This document shows, one piece after another, positions 1 through 5,856 of a DNA stretch of 6,041 nucleotides. How positions within the stretch are numbered: the stretch's first letter is position 1; each line of letters begins with the position of its first letter. The DNA is taken from NCBI GenBank assembly GCA_030040395.1, contig JASHTU010000054.1, positions 1 to 6,041 on the forward strand. Direction: 5' to 3'. Below the pieces are notes generated by a model that searched no databases, was not told where the DNA came from, and was given only the letters and a program-made list of their open reading frames with translations. Origin of the DNA: Acidobacteriaceae bacterium (GTDB lineage: Bacteria; Acidobacteriota; Terriglobia; Terriglobales; Acidobacteriaceae). Position numbers and translations under genes: made by a program.

Positions 1-768
1 ATTGAGCGGAGCCTTAGAGCCTCGTGGGCAGGTATCGAGTGTTTGGCCGGCATTCCCGGCACGGTGGGCGGCACGCCGGTGCAAAATGTGGGCGCGTACG
101 GTCAGGAGGTTTCCTCCGTCATCGACCGCGTTCGCGCCTTCGACCTCGCCAACCGCGCCTTCGTTGAGCTAAGCGCTGCCGACTGCGGCTTCACCTATCG
201 GCGCAGCCGCTTTAACTCCACCGATCGGGGCCGCTTCATCGTGACCCGCGTCGATTACCGCCTGACGCCCGGTGGCGCGCCCACCCTGCGCTACCCGGAT
301 GTCCGCCGCGCCATCGAAAGCAGTCTCCTCGCCTGCTCCAGTCCCACGCTCGCCGAGGTAGCCGCCGCCGTACGCCGCATTCGCCAGTCGAAAGGCATGT
401 TGATCGTCCCCGGCGACCCCGATTGCCGCAGCGCGGGCAGCTTCTTTAAGAATCCCGTTATTACCAAGAAGCTCTTCCGAAGTATTGCCGCACGCAGTAC
501 ACCACCGCATTTCCCCGCCGAACCGGGGCCCGGGAACGCCGAGCGCGTCAAGATTCCCGCCGCGTGGCTCATCGAGCAGGCCGGATTTCCCAAAGGCTAT
601 GCGCTCGGCAGCGCCGGCATCTCTTCCCGTCACACCCTCGCCCTCATCAACCGCGGCGGCGCCAACGCTGCGGAGATTCTCACCCTCGCCGACAAGATCG
701 CCGCTGCCGTCGAAGCCCGTTTCGGCATTCGCCTGGAGATGGAGCCGGTGCTGGTCGGCCCTCAATGA
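1..768 (+). CDS. murB: UDP-N-acetylenolpyruvoylglucosamine reductase MurB, 5'-truncated
   Basis: MurB is the cytoplasmic FAD enzyme that uses NADPH to reduce UDP-GlcNAc-enolpyruvate to UDP-MurNAc, the second committed step of peptidoglycan synthesis. The frame is open from base 1, so the gene enters from the left; 255 residues are visible. By comparison with the about 340-residue E. coli enzyme, roughly 100 N-terminal residues, including the first part of the FAD domain, are missing. The visible part opens with the FAD-domain stretch AGIPGTVGGTPVQNVGAYGQ. It then has the YRRSRF loop (Arg codon 199-201, matching E. coli Arg159), SAGSFFKNP with the proton-donor Ser at 439-441 (Ser229), VKIPAAWLIEQAGF, and a terminal EPVLVG whose Glu at 742-744 matches Glu325. 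The Tyr-loop arrangement is that of type I MurB. TTG at 43 is internal, not a start. The stop at 766-768 lies inside the 3' end of the convergent modC. Confidence 0.95.
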   Translation: MERSLRASWAGIECLAGIPGTVGGTPVQNVGAYGQEVSSVIDRVRAFDLANRAFVELSAADCGFTYRRSRFNSTDRGRFIVTRVDYRLTPGGAPTLRYPDVRRAIESSLLACSSPTLAEVAAAVRRIRQSKGMLIVPGDPDCRSAGSFFKNPVITKKLFRSIAARSTPPHFPAEPGPGNAERVKIPAAWLIEQAGFPKGYALGSAGISSRHTLALINRGGANAAEILTLADKIAAAVEARFGIRLEMEPVLVGPQ

Positions 769-1481
769 GACTCCAAACGCTCGACGAGACGGTTGCGTTC
801 CGGTTCAAGCACTTCTCTCGCTGGCCCCAACGCCGCCATCCGCCCCTGGCGCAGCAGCAACGCCTCCGCCCCGATGGCCAGCGCGTCGCTCACGTCGTGA
901 GTCGCCATTACGGCCTGTACACGGTTCTGGCGCAGCCAGCTTTGCAGACCATCGAGCAGGGCGTCGCTGGCCGCGCCGTCGAGCGCGGAAAAGGGTTCGT
1001 CCAGCAGCAACAACTTCGGCGCCGGAGCCAACGCTCGCGCCAACGCGATTCGCTGCGCCTGCCCGCCGGAGAGCTGGCGCGGATGGCGCGAGGCCAATTC
1101 CGTGGCTCCAACCAGTTCAAGCATCTCCGCTACGCGCTCGGCGCGCACCGTGCGATCGAGGTGGCGCAAACCAAAGCCGACATTGGCGATAACGCTCAGG
1201 TGCGGAAAAAGCGCCGGCTGCTGCGTTACCAGCGCGCTGCGCCGCACTCCGGGCCGCACCCACAGCCCGCGCCCGGTGTCCGTCAGCACTTCTCCGTCGA
1301 AAACTACCCGGCCGCTTGTCGTTGCCCCGGGTCGGTCCCGGTCCAGTCCGGCGAGCAGGCGCAGCAGCGTGCTCTTGCCAGAGCCCGAGGGGCCGAAAAC
1401 GACCGTCCACTCCGCCGCCAAACGGCATCCGACCTGGAATGCAAACCCTCCCCGCCGCGCTTCGAGCTCGATTTCAAGCAC
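762..1481 (-). CDS. modC: Molybdate-type ABC transporter ATP-binding protein, short form
   Basis: This is the ATPase subunit that powers oxyanion import through ModB at the inner face of the membrane. All nucleotide-binding motifs of the 239-residue protein are intact: Walker A GPSGSGKST (residues 30-38), Q-loop VTQQPALFPH (85-94), signature LSGGQAQR (137-144), Walker B LLLLDEP (157-163), D-loop SALD, and switch His195 in THD. E. coli ModC is about 350 residues and carries a C-terminal molybdate-binding TOBE/Mop domain. This protein stops shortly after the ATPase core, so that regulatory domain is absent. The start is GTG at 1479-1481, chosen because GGAGG lies 5 bases upstream and the residues after it begin a normal first beta strand. 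It overlaps the end of modB by 8 bp, implying coupled translation. Its tail overlaps murB by 7 bp. The ModC name rests mainly on the operon; the ATPase core alone would also fit related sulfate or thiosulfate importers. Confidence 0.9.
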   Translation of the reverse strand: MLEIELEARRGGFAFQVGCRLAAEWTVVFGPSGSGKSTLLRLLAGLDRDRPGATTSGRVVFDGEVLTDTGRGLWVRPGVRRSALVTQQPALFPHLSVIANVGFGLRHLDRTVRAERVAEMLELVGATELASRHPRQLSGGQAQRIALARALAPAPKLLLLDEPFSALDGAASDALLDGLQSWLRQNRVQAVMATHDVSDALAIGAEALLLRQGRMAALGPAREVLEPERNRLVERLESH

Positions 1482-2154
1482 CTCGGCCTCCGCGCGCTGC
1501 GCCTCGCATTTGGCCGCTCATGTAAATCGCCGCCAGCAACACCACGCAAATGCCCAGCAGAACGGCCGCGGTGCGGTCGGCGGCCGCGTAGTTGAAATCC
1601 TCCACCTGGTCGTACAGCACAATCGACAATGTGCGCGTCGACCCCGGAATGTCGCCGCCCAGCATCAGCACCACGCCGAACTCGCCCACCGTGTGCAGAA
1701 AACTGAGCACCGCCGCAGTCACCAGCGAGCGCCGCGCCAAAGGAACCAGCAGGCTCGTCACCAGCCGCATCGAGCCCGCGCCCAACAGACGCGCCGCATC
1801 CACCAGCGCCGGGTCCACGGCGGCAAAGCCGGCCACCAGCGGCTGCACCGCGAAGGGTAGGCTGTAGATGACCGAGCCCACCACCAGACCATCGAAAGAA
1901 AACGCCAGCGGATGGCCGAGCAGTGCGGCTATTCCGCGTCCGAAGGCGGTGCGCGGCCCCAGCAGCACCAGCAGGAAGAAACCCAGCACGGTAGGCGGCA
2001 GAACCAGCGGCAGCGTGGTAAGCGCATCCACCATCGCCAGCCAGCGCCCGCGGCCCAGCACCAGCAGCGCCGCCAGGGGCACGGCAACGGCCAGCAAGAT
2101 CGCCGTGGTCGCCGCCGCTAATCTGAGGGAGAGAACGAGCGCTTGCCAGTCCAT
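1474..2154 (-). CDS. modB: Molybdate ABC transporter permease ModB
   Basis: This is the inner-membrane channel subunit of the ModABC importer. The protein has 226 residues, close to the roughly 229 of E. coli ModB, and is strongly hydrophobic with about five or six membrane segments (near residues 10-34, 45-66, 88-110, 135-165 and 193-213). Family hallmarks are LTTLPLVLPPTVLGF (45-59), the cytoplasmic coupling loop VDPALVDAARLLGAGS (113-128), which matches the EAA loop that docks on the ATPase, and FLHTVGEFGVVLMLGG (152-167) followed by IPGSTRTLSIVLY. The ATG at 2152-2154 lies 8 bp after the modA stop. The only ribosome site is a purine run AAGAAGAA, so translation may depend on ribosomes finishing modA. 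The 3' end overlaps modC by 8 bp. The assignment to ModB rather than the sulfate permease CysT/CysW rests on these motifs and on the ModA neighbour. Confidence 0.94.
   Translation of the reverse strand: MDWQALVLSLRLAAATTAILLAVAVPLAALLVLGRGRWLAMVDALTTLPLVLPPTVLGFFLLVLLGPRTAFGRGIAALLGHPLAFSFDGLVVGSVIYSLPFAVQPLVAGFAAVDPALVDAARLLGAGSMRLVTSLLVPLARRSLVTAAVLSFLHTVGEFGVVLMLGGDIPGSTRTLSIVLYDQVEDFNYAAADRTAAVLLGICVVLLAAIYMSGQMRGAARGGRGA
1486..1490 (-). promoter_or_regulatory. Shine-Dalgarno site that fixes the modC GTG start
   Basis: On the minus strand, GGAGG is followed after 5 bases by GTG at 1481-1479. The site lies inside the last codons of modB, and modB stops only after modC has started. This strong site supports the GTG as the true start and suggests that modC translation is coupled to modB. 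Confidence 0.65.
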
Positions 2155-2162
2155 GGTTCTTC

Positions 2163-2993
2163 TTAGTGAACCGGCGTGAGGCCGCGCTTGGCAAGCTCGG
2201 CTTGCACCGGCGGCGATAGCAGGAAGTCCAGCAGCTTGCGCGCGGCGGCGCCATTTTGCGCCTTGTTTACGATCACCGCTCCTTGCTCGATGGGCGGATA
2301 GAGATCGCGGGGAATGACGAAATACCGCCCGCTTGAAGCCAACTCCGGCGTCAAGGCCGAGGTGAGCGAGATGAGGCCGGCTTGGGCGTTCGCCGACTCC
2401 GCAAATTGCGCCGCCTGGGAGATATTCTCAGCCGTTGCCAGGCGCGGCTCCAGGGCCGCATACAGCTTCAGACTCTTGAGCGCGGCAACAGCGGCGCGGC
2501 CGTACGGCGCGCGCTCTGGATTGGCGATCGCCAGCCGCCTCAAATTCCGGTCGCGGAGCAGCGCCAGCGACGGCGGCGGCAGATGCGTGTCCTTGCGTTC
2601 CCACAAGACAAGAGTGCCCTTGGCGTAGGTGACGGGCGCGGCAGAGTTCGCCAAGCCCGCCGCAATCAGCCGTTCGGGAAACCCGAGGTCGGCGGAGAGA
2701 AATAAATCAAAGGGCGCCCCATTGAGGATCTGCGCGGTAAGCATTGCCGAAGCTTTGTATGTCACTTCAGCGCGGATGCCGGTCTGCTGCTGAAATTCGG
2801 CGAGGACGGGCGGCAAAACCGGCTCGAGGTCGGCGGCCGCCGCCAGGCGCACCATGGTTTGCGCGCCGGCGGGCGCCACCAAGGCGAGTCCCATAAAGAA
2901 ACCAAGGAAGGTGTGTCTCAGAGTCGCACATTCAAGTCCCGGGTCCCCAGCGAGTGGTCTTGGTCGCTGGGGTGGAAGTCGACGCGACCTCAC
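2163..2993 (-). CDS. modA: Molybdate (or related oxyanion) ABC transporter substrate-binding protein ModA; start uncertain
   Basis: ModA captures molybdate or tungstate outside the inner membrane and delivers it to ModB. A Sec signal peptide is clear: hydrophobic FLGFFMGLALVAP, then AGA before QTMVRL. This leaves about 232 mature residues, matching E. coli ModA. Family landmarks are LAAAADLEPVL, KASAMLTAQILNGAPFDLF, YAKGTLVLW, IANPERAPYG and IEQGAVIV, and the pattern is closer to the Azotobacter-type ModA than to E. coli. The start is the problem. ATG at 2894 would leave only 11 residues of signal peptide with no basic end. GTG at 2993, used here, has GGAGGG 10 bases upstream but gives a long arginine-rich leader. 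CTG at 2921 would give the best-shaped signal (RHTFLGFF) but is a rare start codon. The frame stays open back to GTG at 3119, through palindromic DNA. The C-terminal domain is certain and the N-terminus is not. It is probably the first gene of modABC. Confidence 0.88.
   Translation of the reverse strand: MRSRRLPPQRPRPLAGDPGLECATLRHTFLGFFMGLALVAPAGAQTMVRLAAAADLEPVLPPVLAEFQQQTGIRAEVTYKASAMLTAQILNGAPFDLFLSADLGFPERLIAAGLANSAAPVTYAKGTLVLWERKDTHLPPPSLALLRDRNLRRLAIANPERAPYGRAAVAALKSLKLYAALEPRLATAENISQAAQFAESANAQAGLISLTSALTPELASSGRYFVIPRDLYPPIEQGAVIVNKAQNGAAARKLLDFLLSPPVQAELAKRGLTPVH
2945..2972. repeat. Perfect 9-bp inverted repeat (hairpin A) in the modA leader
   Basis: CCCCAGCGA at 2945-2953 is followed by a 10-base loop and its exact reverse complement TCGCTGGGG at 2964-2972. 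It is one of three tandem hairpins between modA and thrC. There is no T-tract on either side, so it does not look like an intrinsic terminator. It would form in the modA mRNA leader if transcription begins upstream. Confidence 0.75.
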
Positions 2994-3011
2994 GGAGCGT
3001 CGACCCTCCAC
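2972..3011. repeat. Perfect 8-bp inverted repeat with an outer 5-bp arm (hairpin B)
   Basis: GTCGACGC at 2978-2985 pairs exactly with GCGTCGAC at 2997-3004 across an 11-base loop. Outside these arms GTGGA (2972-2976) pairs with TCCAC (3007-3011), with a small internal bulge between. It directly abuts hairpin A. Read as modA mRNA, the possible GTG start (2993-2991) lies in the loop and part of its GGAGGG ribosome site (3009-3004) lies in the stem. Confidence 0.75.
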
Positions 3012-3035
3012 TGACTCTGACGGGATACAGGATCT

Positions 3036-3066
3036 CTGGTTTCGCCTCAAAAGCACGGGAAACCAG
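3036..3066. repeat. Perfect 8-bp inverted repeat (hairpin C)
   Basis: CTGGTTTC at 3036-3043 and GAAACCAG at 3059-3066 are exact reverse complements separated by 15 bases. It lies 25 bp beyond hairpin B in the divergent modA/thrC control region. It could be a dyad operator or an RNA hairpin. The sequence does not decide between these. Confidence 0.65.
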
Positions 3067-3120
3067 CGTCTCAGAATGCGCGGCGTCAACACTCCCTCAC
3101 GCGGCAAAATTCGCTCCACA

Positions 3121-3138
3121 CTGGTAGGCTAACACCAG
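3121..3138. promoter_or_regulatory. Small inverted repeat just before the thrC start, possible operator
   Basis: CTGGT at 3121-3125 and ACCAG at 3134-3138 are reverse complements with an 8-base spacer, ending two bases before the thrC ATG. The same CTGGT/ACCAG arms form the outer part of hairpin C 55-85 bp upstream. TAGGCT at 3125-3130 resembles a -10 box, but no good -35 lies at the right distance. The arms are short, so chance is possible. Confidence 0.25.
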
Positions 3139-3140
3139 GT

Positions 3141-4508
3141 ATGAGTGACAATCTGCACCAGTTGCGGTGTTTCGGATGTGGGGCCCGGATTGCCGGAGCA
3201 GACGCGCAGCCGGATTTCCGTTGCGCCGCGTGCGGGGATCTGTTCGAGGTCGAGTTTCCCGGCTGGGTGGACCGCCGTGGGGCCGACCGGCCCAATCCCG
3301 GAGCGCTCAAATGGCTCTGGCGCGAGCGGCGCTGCTCCTCTGAAGCGCTCGATCAGTCTGGCGTGTGGCGCTTTCGCGAATTGTTGCCCATCCTCGACAG
3401 CTTTGGCGACGCCGTGACTCTCCGCGAAGGCAACACGCCCCTCTACCACCTCCCGCGCTCCGCCAAAACCCTCGGCATCGACCAGCTCTTCGCCAAACAC
3501 CAGGGCATGAACCCCACCGGCTCCTTCAAAGATACGGGCATGACCGCGGCCCTGAGCGTCGCCCGCGAGCGCGGCTTCCAGTGGGTGGCCTGCGCATCCA
3601 CGGGAAATACCTCAGCCGCCATGGCCGCTTACGCCGCGCGCGCCGGTCTGCGCAGCCTGGTGCTCATCCCCGAAGGCAAAATCGCGTGGGGCAAGCTCTC
3701 CCAGGCCATGGATTACGGTGCCCTCACCTGCCAGCTTAAAACCGATTTCGATGGCTGCGTGCGCGTGCTCACTGAAATTGTCCGCCAGGCCCCCATCTAC
3801 TTGCTCAATTCCGTCAACCCGTACCGGCTCGAAGGACAAAAGACCCCGGCCTTCGAAATCGCCGAATCCTTCGACTGGAACGTGCCCGACCATCTCATCG
3901 TGCCCGGCGGCAACCTGGCCAACAGTTCGGCGCTAGGCAAGGGCTTTCGCGAGCTCAAGGAGTTGGGCCTGGTGGCGCGCTTGCCGCGCATCTCCGTCAT
4001 CCAGGCCCAAGGCGCCAATCCCCTGGTGCGCAGCCTGGCCGCTAATCGCGGCGCCTCCCTTGTGCCCGTCGAGGCCCACACCCGCGCCTCCGCCATTCGC
4101 ATCGGCAACCCCGCATCGTGGCGCAAGGCCGCGCGCGTCATTCAGGAAACCTGCGGCTGGTGCCTCGATGTCTCTGAAGCCGAGATTGCCGTCGCCAAGG
4201 CCGAAATCGGCGCCGAGGGCCTGGGCTGCGAGCCGGCTTCCGCGGTCACCCTCGCCGGCCTCAAAAAGCTGCGCGCGCAAGGCGCCATCGCCGCGGCAGA
4301 TACGGTGGTCCTGGTGCTCACCGGCCACACCCTCAAAGACGCCGACTACACCATTGACTTCCACCGCGGCAAGCTGCTCACCCCCGAGGAAACCGGCGGT
4401 CCGAATTCGAAGATCTCTGCGGAGATTGAAAAGCTGCGCCGCAACGCCGTCGTCGTGGACGCGACTACACCCGCGGTGCTCCATGCATTAAAGGGCCAAT
4501 TGGGATGA
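3141..4508 (+). CDS. thrC: Threonine synthase ThrC
   Basis: This cytoplasmic PLP enzyme converts O-phosphohomoserine to threonine and phosphate, the last step of threonine synthesis. The 455-residue protein starts with a small zinc-ribbon-like module (Cys10, Cys13, Cys28, Cys31). The fold-type II PLP core follows: substrate loop REGNTPLYHL (95-104), PLP lysine Lys130 in NPTGSFKDTGM, phosphate and substrate loop STGNTSAA (153-160), VPGGNLAN (254-261), and the C-terminal LTGHTLKDADYTIDF typical of threonine synthases. The Cys-rich N-terminus and SFKDTGM place it with the plant/archaeal-like class rather than E. coli ThrC. ATG at 3141 is the only start just before the zinc ribbon. No usable Shine-Dalgarno is visible; AGG sits one base away, so the message may be leaderless or weakly translated. 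The end overlaps thrB as ATGA, which makes a two-gene threonine unit. Confidence 0.95.
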   Translation: MSDNLHQLRCFGCGARIAGADAQPDFRCAACGDLFEVEFPGWVDRRGADRPNPGALKWLWRERRCSSEALDQSGVWRFRELLPILDSFGDAVTLREGNTPLYHLPRSAKTLGIDQLFAKHQGMNPTGSFKDTGMTAALSVARERGFQWVACASTGNTSAAMAAYAARAGLRSLVLIPEGKIAWGKLSQAMDYGALTCQLKTDFDGCVRVLTEIVRQAPIYLLNSVNPYRLEGQKTPAFEIAESFDWNVPDHLIVPGGNLANSSALGKGFRELKELGLVARLPRISVIQAQGANPLVRSLAANRGASLVPVEAHTRASAIRIGNPASWRKAARVIQETCGWCLDVSEAEIAVAKAEIGAEGLGCEPASAVTLAGLKKLRAQGAIAAADTVVLVLTGHTLKDADYTIDFHRGKLLTPEETGGPNSKISAEIEKLRRNAVVVDATTPAVLHALKGQLG

Positions 4509-5476
4509 GCGATCCTGAAATGCCCGCCGTCGGCGCTCTCCGCTTGCGCCTGCCCGCGACTTCCGCCAATCTCGGTCCCGGCTTCGACGCCTTGGCCGTG
4601 GCCCTCGATTTCTATCTCGAGATCGACGCCGAGCCCGCCGCCGCGTTCTCCATTACCGCCACCGGCCGCGACGCCGACCGCTGCGCCCAACTCCAAGACA
4701 ACCTCATCCTCGAAACCTACAAGCAGCTTCTCCAATCCAATCACCGCTCCATCACGCCCCTGGCCATCCGCATGGCCAACGGCATTCCTCTGGGCATGGG
4801 CTGCGGCTCGTCCGCAGCCAGCCGATTGGCGGCCATCGCCCTCGCCGTCCATTTCGGCGGGCTCGGCTGGTCCACCGGCCGCATCCTCGACGAGGCCTAC
4901 GCCCTCGAAGGCCATCCCGACAACGTAGCCGCCTGCTGGCTCGGTGGGTTTGTTGCCGCCGCTTGCGATGGACCCCATGTTGTCGCCGCCCACATCGCCC
5001 CTCCGGCCCAGTGGCGCGCCCTCGTGGTGCTGCCCGCCGAGCCGCTGGCCACCAGCAAGGCGCGCGCCGTGCTGCCGCACAGCTACCCCCTCGCCGATGT
5101 GGTTGCCAATCTCCAGTCGGCGGCCCTCCTCGGCCTCGCTTTCGCCTCTGGCCGCGCCGAATTCCTCCCCATCGCCATGCGTGACCGCATCCACCAGCCC
5201 TATCGCGCGCCTTTCTGCCCCCTGCTGCCGCTGCTGCTTCCCCTGGTGGGCGCCCACGGCATTCTGGGCGCCGCCCTCAGCGGGGCCGGCCCAGCGATCC
5301 TCATCGTGGTCGACAATCAGGAAAATCTCTCCGCGGCCGCCTGCGCGGTCGCCAAGGCGTGTGAGCCGCCCGGCCAAGCCGAAGTGCTCCCATGCAAGTT
5401 CGTCACCGGCGGAGCCAGCCAGCTTATCCGCGTCGCGCTCGCGCCTCAAAGCCATCCCGCCATGCTTCCAACCTGA
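4505..5476 (+). CDS. thrB: Homoserine kinase ThrB
   Basis: ThrB is the cytoplasmic GHMP-family kinase that phosphorylates homoserine with ATP to give the substrate of ThrC. The three family motifs are present in the 323-residue protein: motif 1 LPATSANLGPGFDALAVAL (16-34), motif 2 PLGMGCGSSAA (95-105), which forms the ATP phosphate loop, and motif 3 LSGAGPAIL (258-266). EGHPDNVA supplies the conserved Asp region. Cys100 takes the place of the more usual Leu in the GLGSSAA loop. The length is near the normal 300-320. The ATG at 4505-4507 shares bases with the thrC stop (ATGA), and AAAGGG at 4490-4495, 9 bases upstream, is an acceptable ribosome site, so the two genes are very likely one transcript with coupled translation. 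The aspartokinase and homoserine dehydrogenase genes of the pathway are not in the window. Confidence 0.95.
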   Translation: MSDPEMPAVGALRLRLPATSANLGPGFDALAVALDFYLEIDAEPAAAFSITATGRDADRCAQLQDNLILETYKQLLQSNHRSITPLAIRMANGIPLGMGCGSSAASRLAAIALAVHFGGLGWSTGRILDEAYALEGHPDNVAACWLGGFVAAACDGPHVVAAHIAPPAQWRALVVLPAEPLATSKARAVLPHSYPLADVVANLQSAALLGLAFASGRAEFLPIAMRDRIHQPYRAPFCPLLPLLLPLVGAHGILGAALSGAGPAILIVVDNQENLSAAACAVAKACEPPGQAEVLPCKFVTGGASQLIRVALAPQSHPAMLPT

Positions 5477-5502
5477 GGTTTATCTTCGGGTTATCTTTTC
5501 GC

Positions 5503-5519
5503 TGGCGTGGCGCCATTTT
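5503..5519 (+). terminator. Weak intrinsic terminator candidate after thrB
   Basis: TGGCG (5503-5507), loop TGG, and CGCCA (5511-5515) are followed directly by TTTT, 27 bases after the thrB stop. The stem is only 5 bp and the T-run only four, so it would be weak. Its place and orientation are right for ending the thrCB transcript. Confidence 0.4.
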
Positions 5520-5537
5520 AGATAATCACCCAAATTA

Positions 5538-5576
5538 GCTATTACTGCGCTATTACCTAAGATTGCTTGCTATTTT
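5538..5576. repeat. Short direct repeats of GCTATT in an AT-rich patch
   Basis: GCTATTAC occurs at 5538-5545 and again at 5549-5556, exactly 11 bases apart, about one helical turn. A third partial copy, GCTATTTT, is at 5569-5576. Same-face spacing upstream of a gene is what direct-repeat regulator sites look like, but low-complexity AT-rich sequence could also produce this. Confidence 0.4.
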
Positions 5577-5809
5577 GCTGCGAATGACCGAATATTCACT
5601 TCCGTGAGCAGTTCTGGGGGAGGGCTGCTCTAGCGCCTGGGATCCGCCCTGGGTCTCGGGCGCTTCTAATTTCTGCGCGTCATTTTTCTCTTCTGTCACC
5701 TCCCGCCGGACCGCCGCATCCCCACCGCTCCAGCCGCCCTGTGGATCAACCACTCCATCACCCGTAACCCCAGCCGGCTCGCCAGCCGATTGCGACCGTA
5801 CGCGCAAAT

Positions 5810-5822
5810 CCACGTAACGTGG
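5810..5822. promoter_or_regulatory. 13-bp perfect palindrome upstream of the last gene, possible operator
   Basis: CCACGT and ACGTGG flank a single central A and form a perfect dyad ending 34 bases before the ATG at 5857. The position suits a repressor operator or a start-site element. No regulator gene is nearby to link it to, and a 6-bp arm can arise by chance. Confidence 0.3.
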
Positions 5823-5856
5823 CGCGCGGCCGTTTTCTTCTGCTAGTTTGGCTGGC

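Larger units (their letters stand above)
5477..5856. other. 380-bp intergenic region without a convincing gene
   Basis: The first 100 bases are clearly richer in A and T than the genes around them and contain the terminator candidate and three copies of GCTATT (starting at 5538, 5549 and 5569). They probably hold the promoter for the downstream gene, though no clean -35/-10 pair is visible. From about 5600 on, the DNA is C-rich on the plus strand. AGCGCC (5632-5637) and GGCGCT (5659-5664) form an inverted repeat with a long loop. A minus-strand frame of 127 codons spans 5553-5936, but it resembles no family I know, overlaps the signal peptide of the next gene and has biased composition, so I do not call it. 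Confidence 0.6.

Noticed and set aside
564..1595. Long plus-strand open frame (343 codons) opposite modC
   Set aside because: It is antisense to a fully motif-complete ATPase, its product is rich in Arg, Gln and Pro with no recognisable family, and such frames are common opposite GC-rich genes.
2945..3066. Moco riboswitch controlling modABC
   Set aside because: The place is attractive, but I cannot match the conserved Moco core by eye, and the simple perfect hairpins look more like palindromic repeats. A covariance search would decide.
3012..3119. Upstream extension of modA to GTG 3119
   Set aside because: The frame is open, but it runs through hairpin C, gives an Arg-rich sequence unlike any ModA, and has no ribosome site.
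4346..5455. Long minus-strand open frame (369 codons) opposite thrB
   Set aside because: Its Gly/Glu/Ala-rich product is the mirror of thrB codon bias, and the plus strand carries all three GHMP kinase motifs.
5632..5664. AGCGCC/GGCGCT inverted repeat as a terminator
   Set aside because: The loop is 21 bases and the following sequence has no clean T-run, so it is not a credible terminator.
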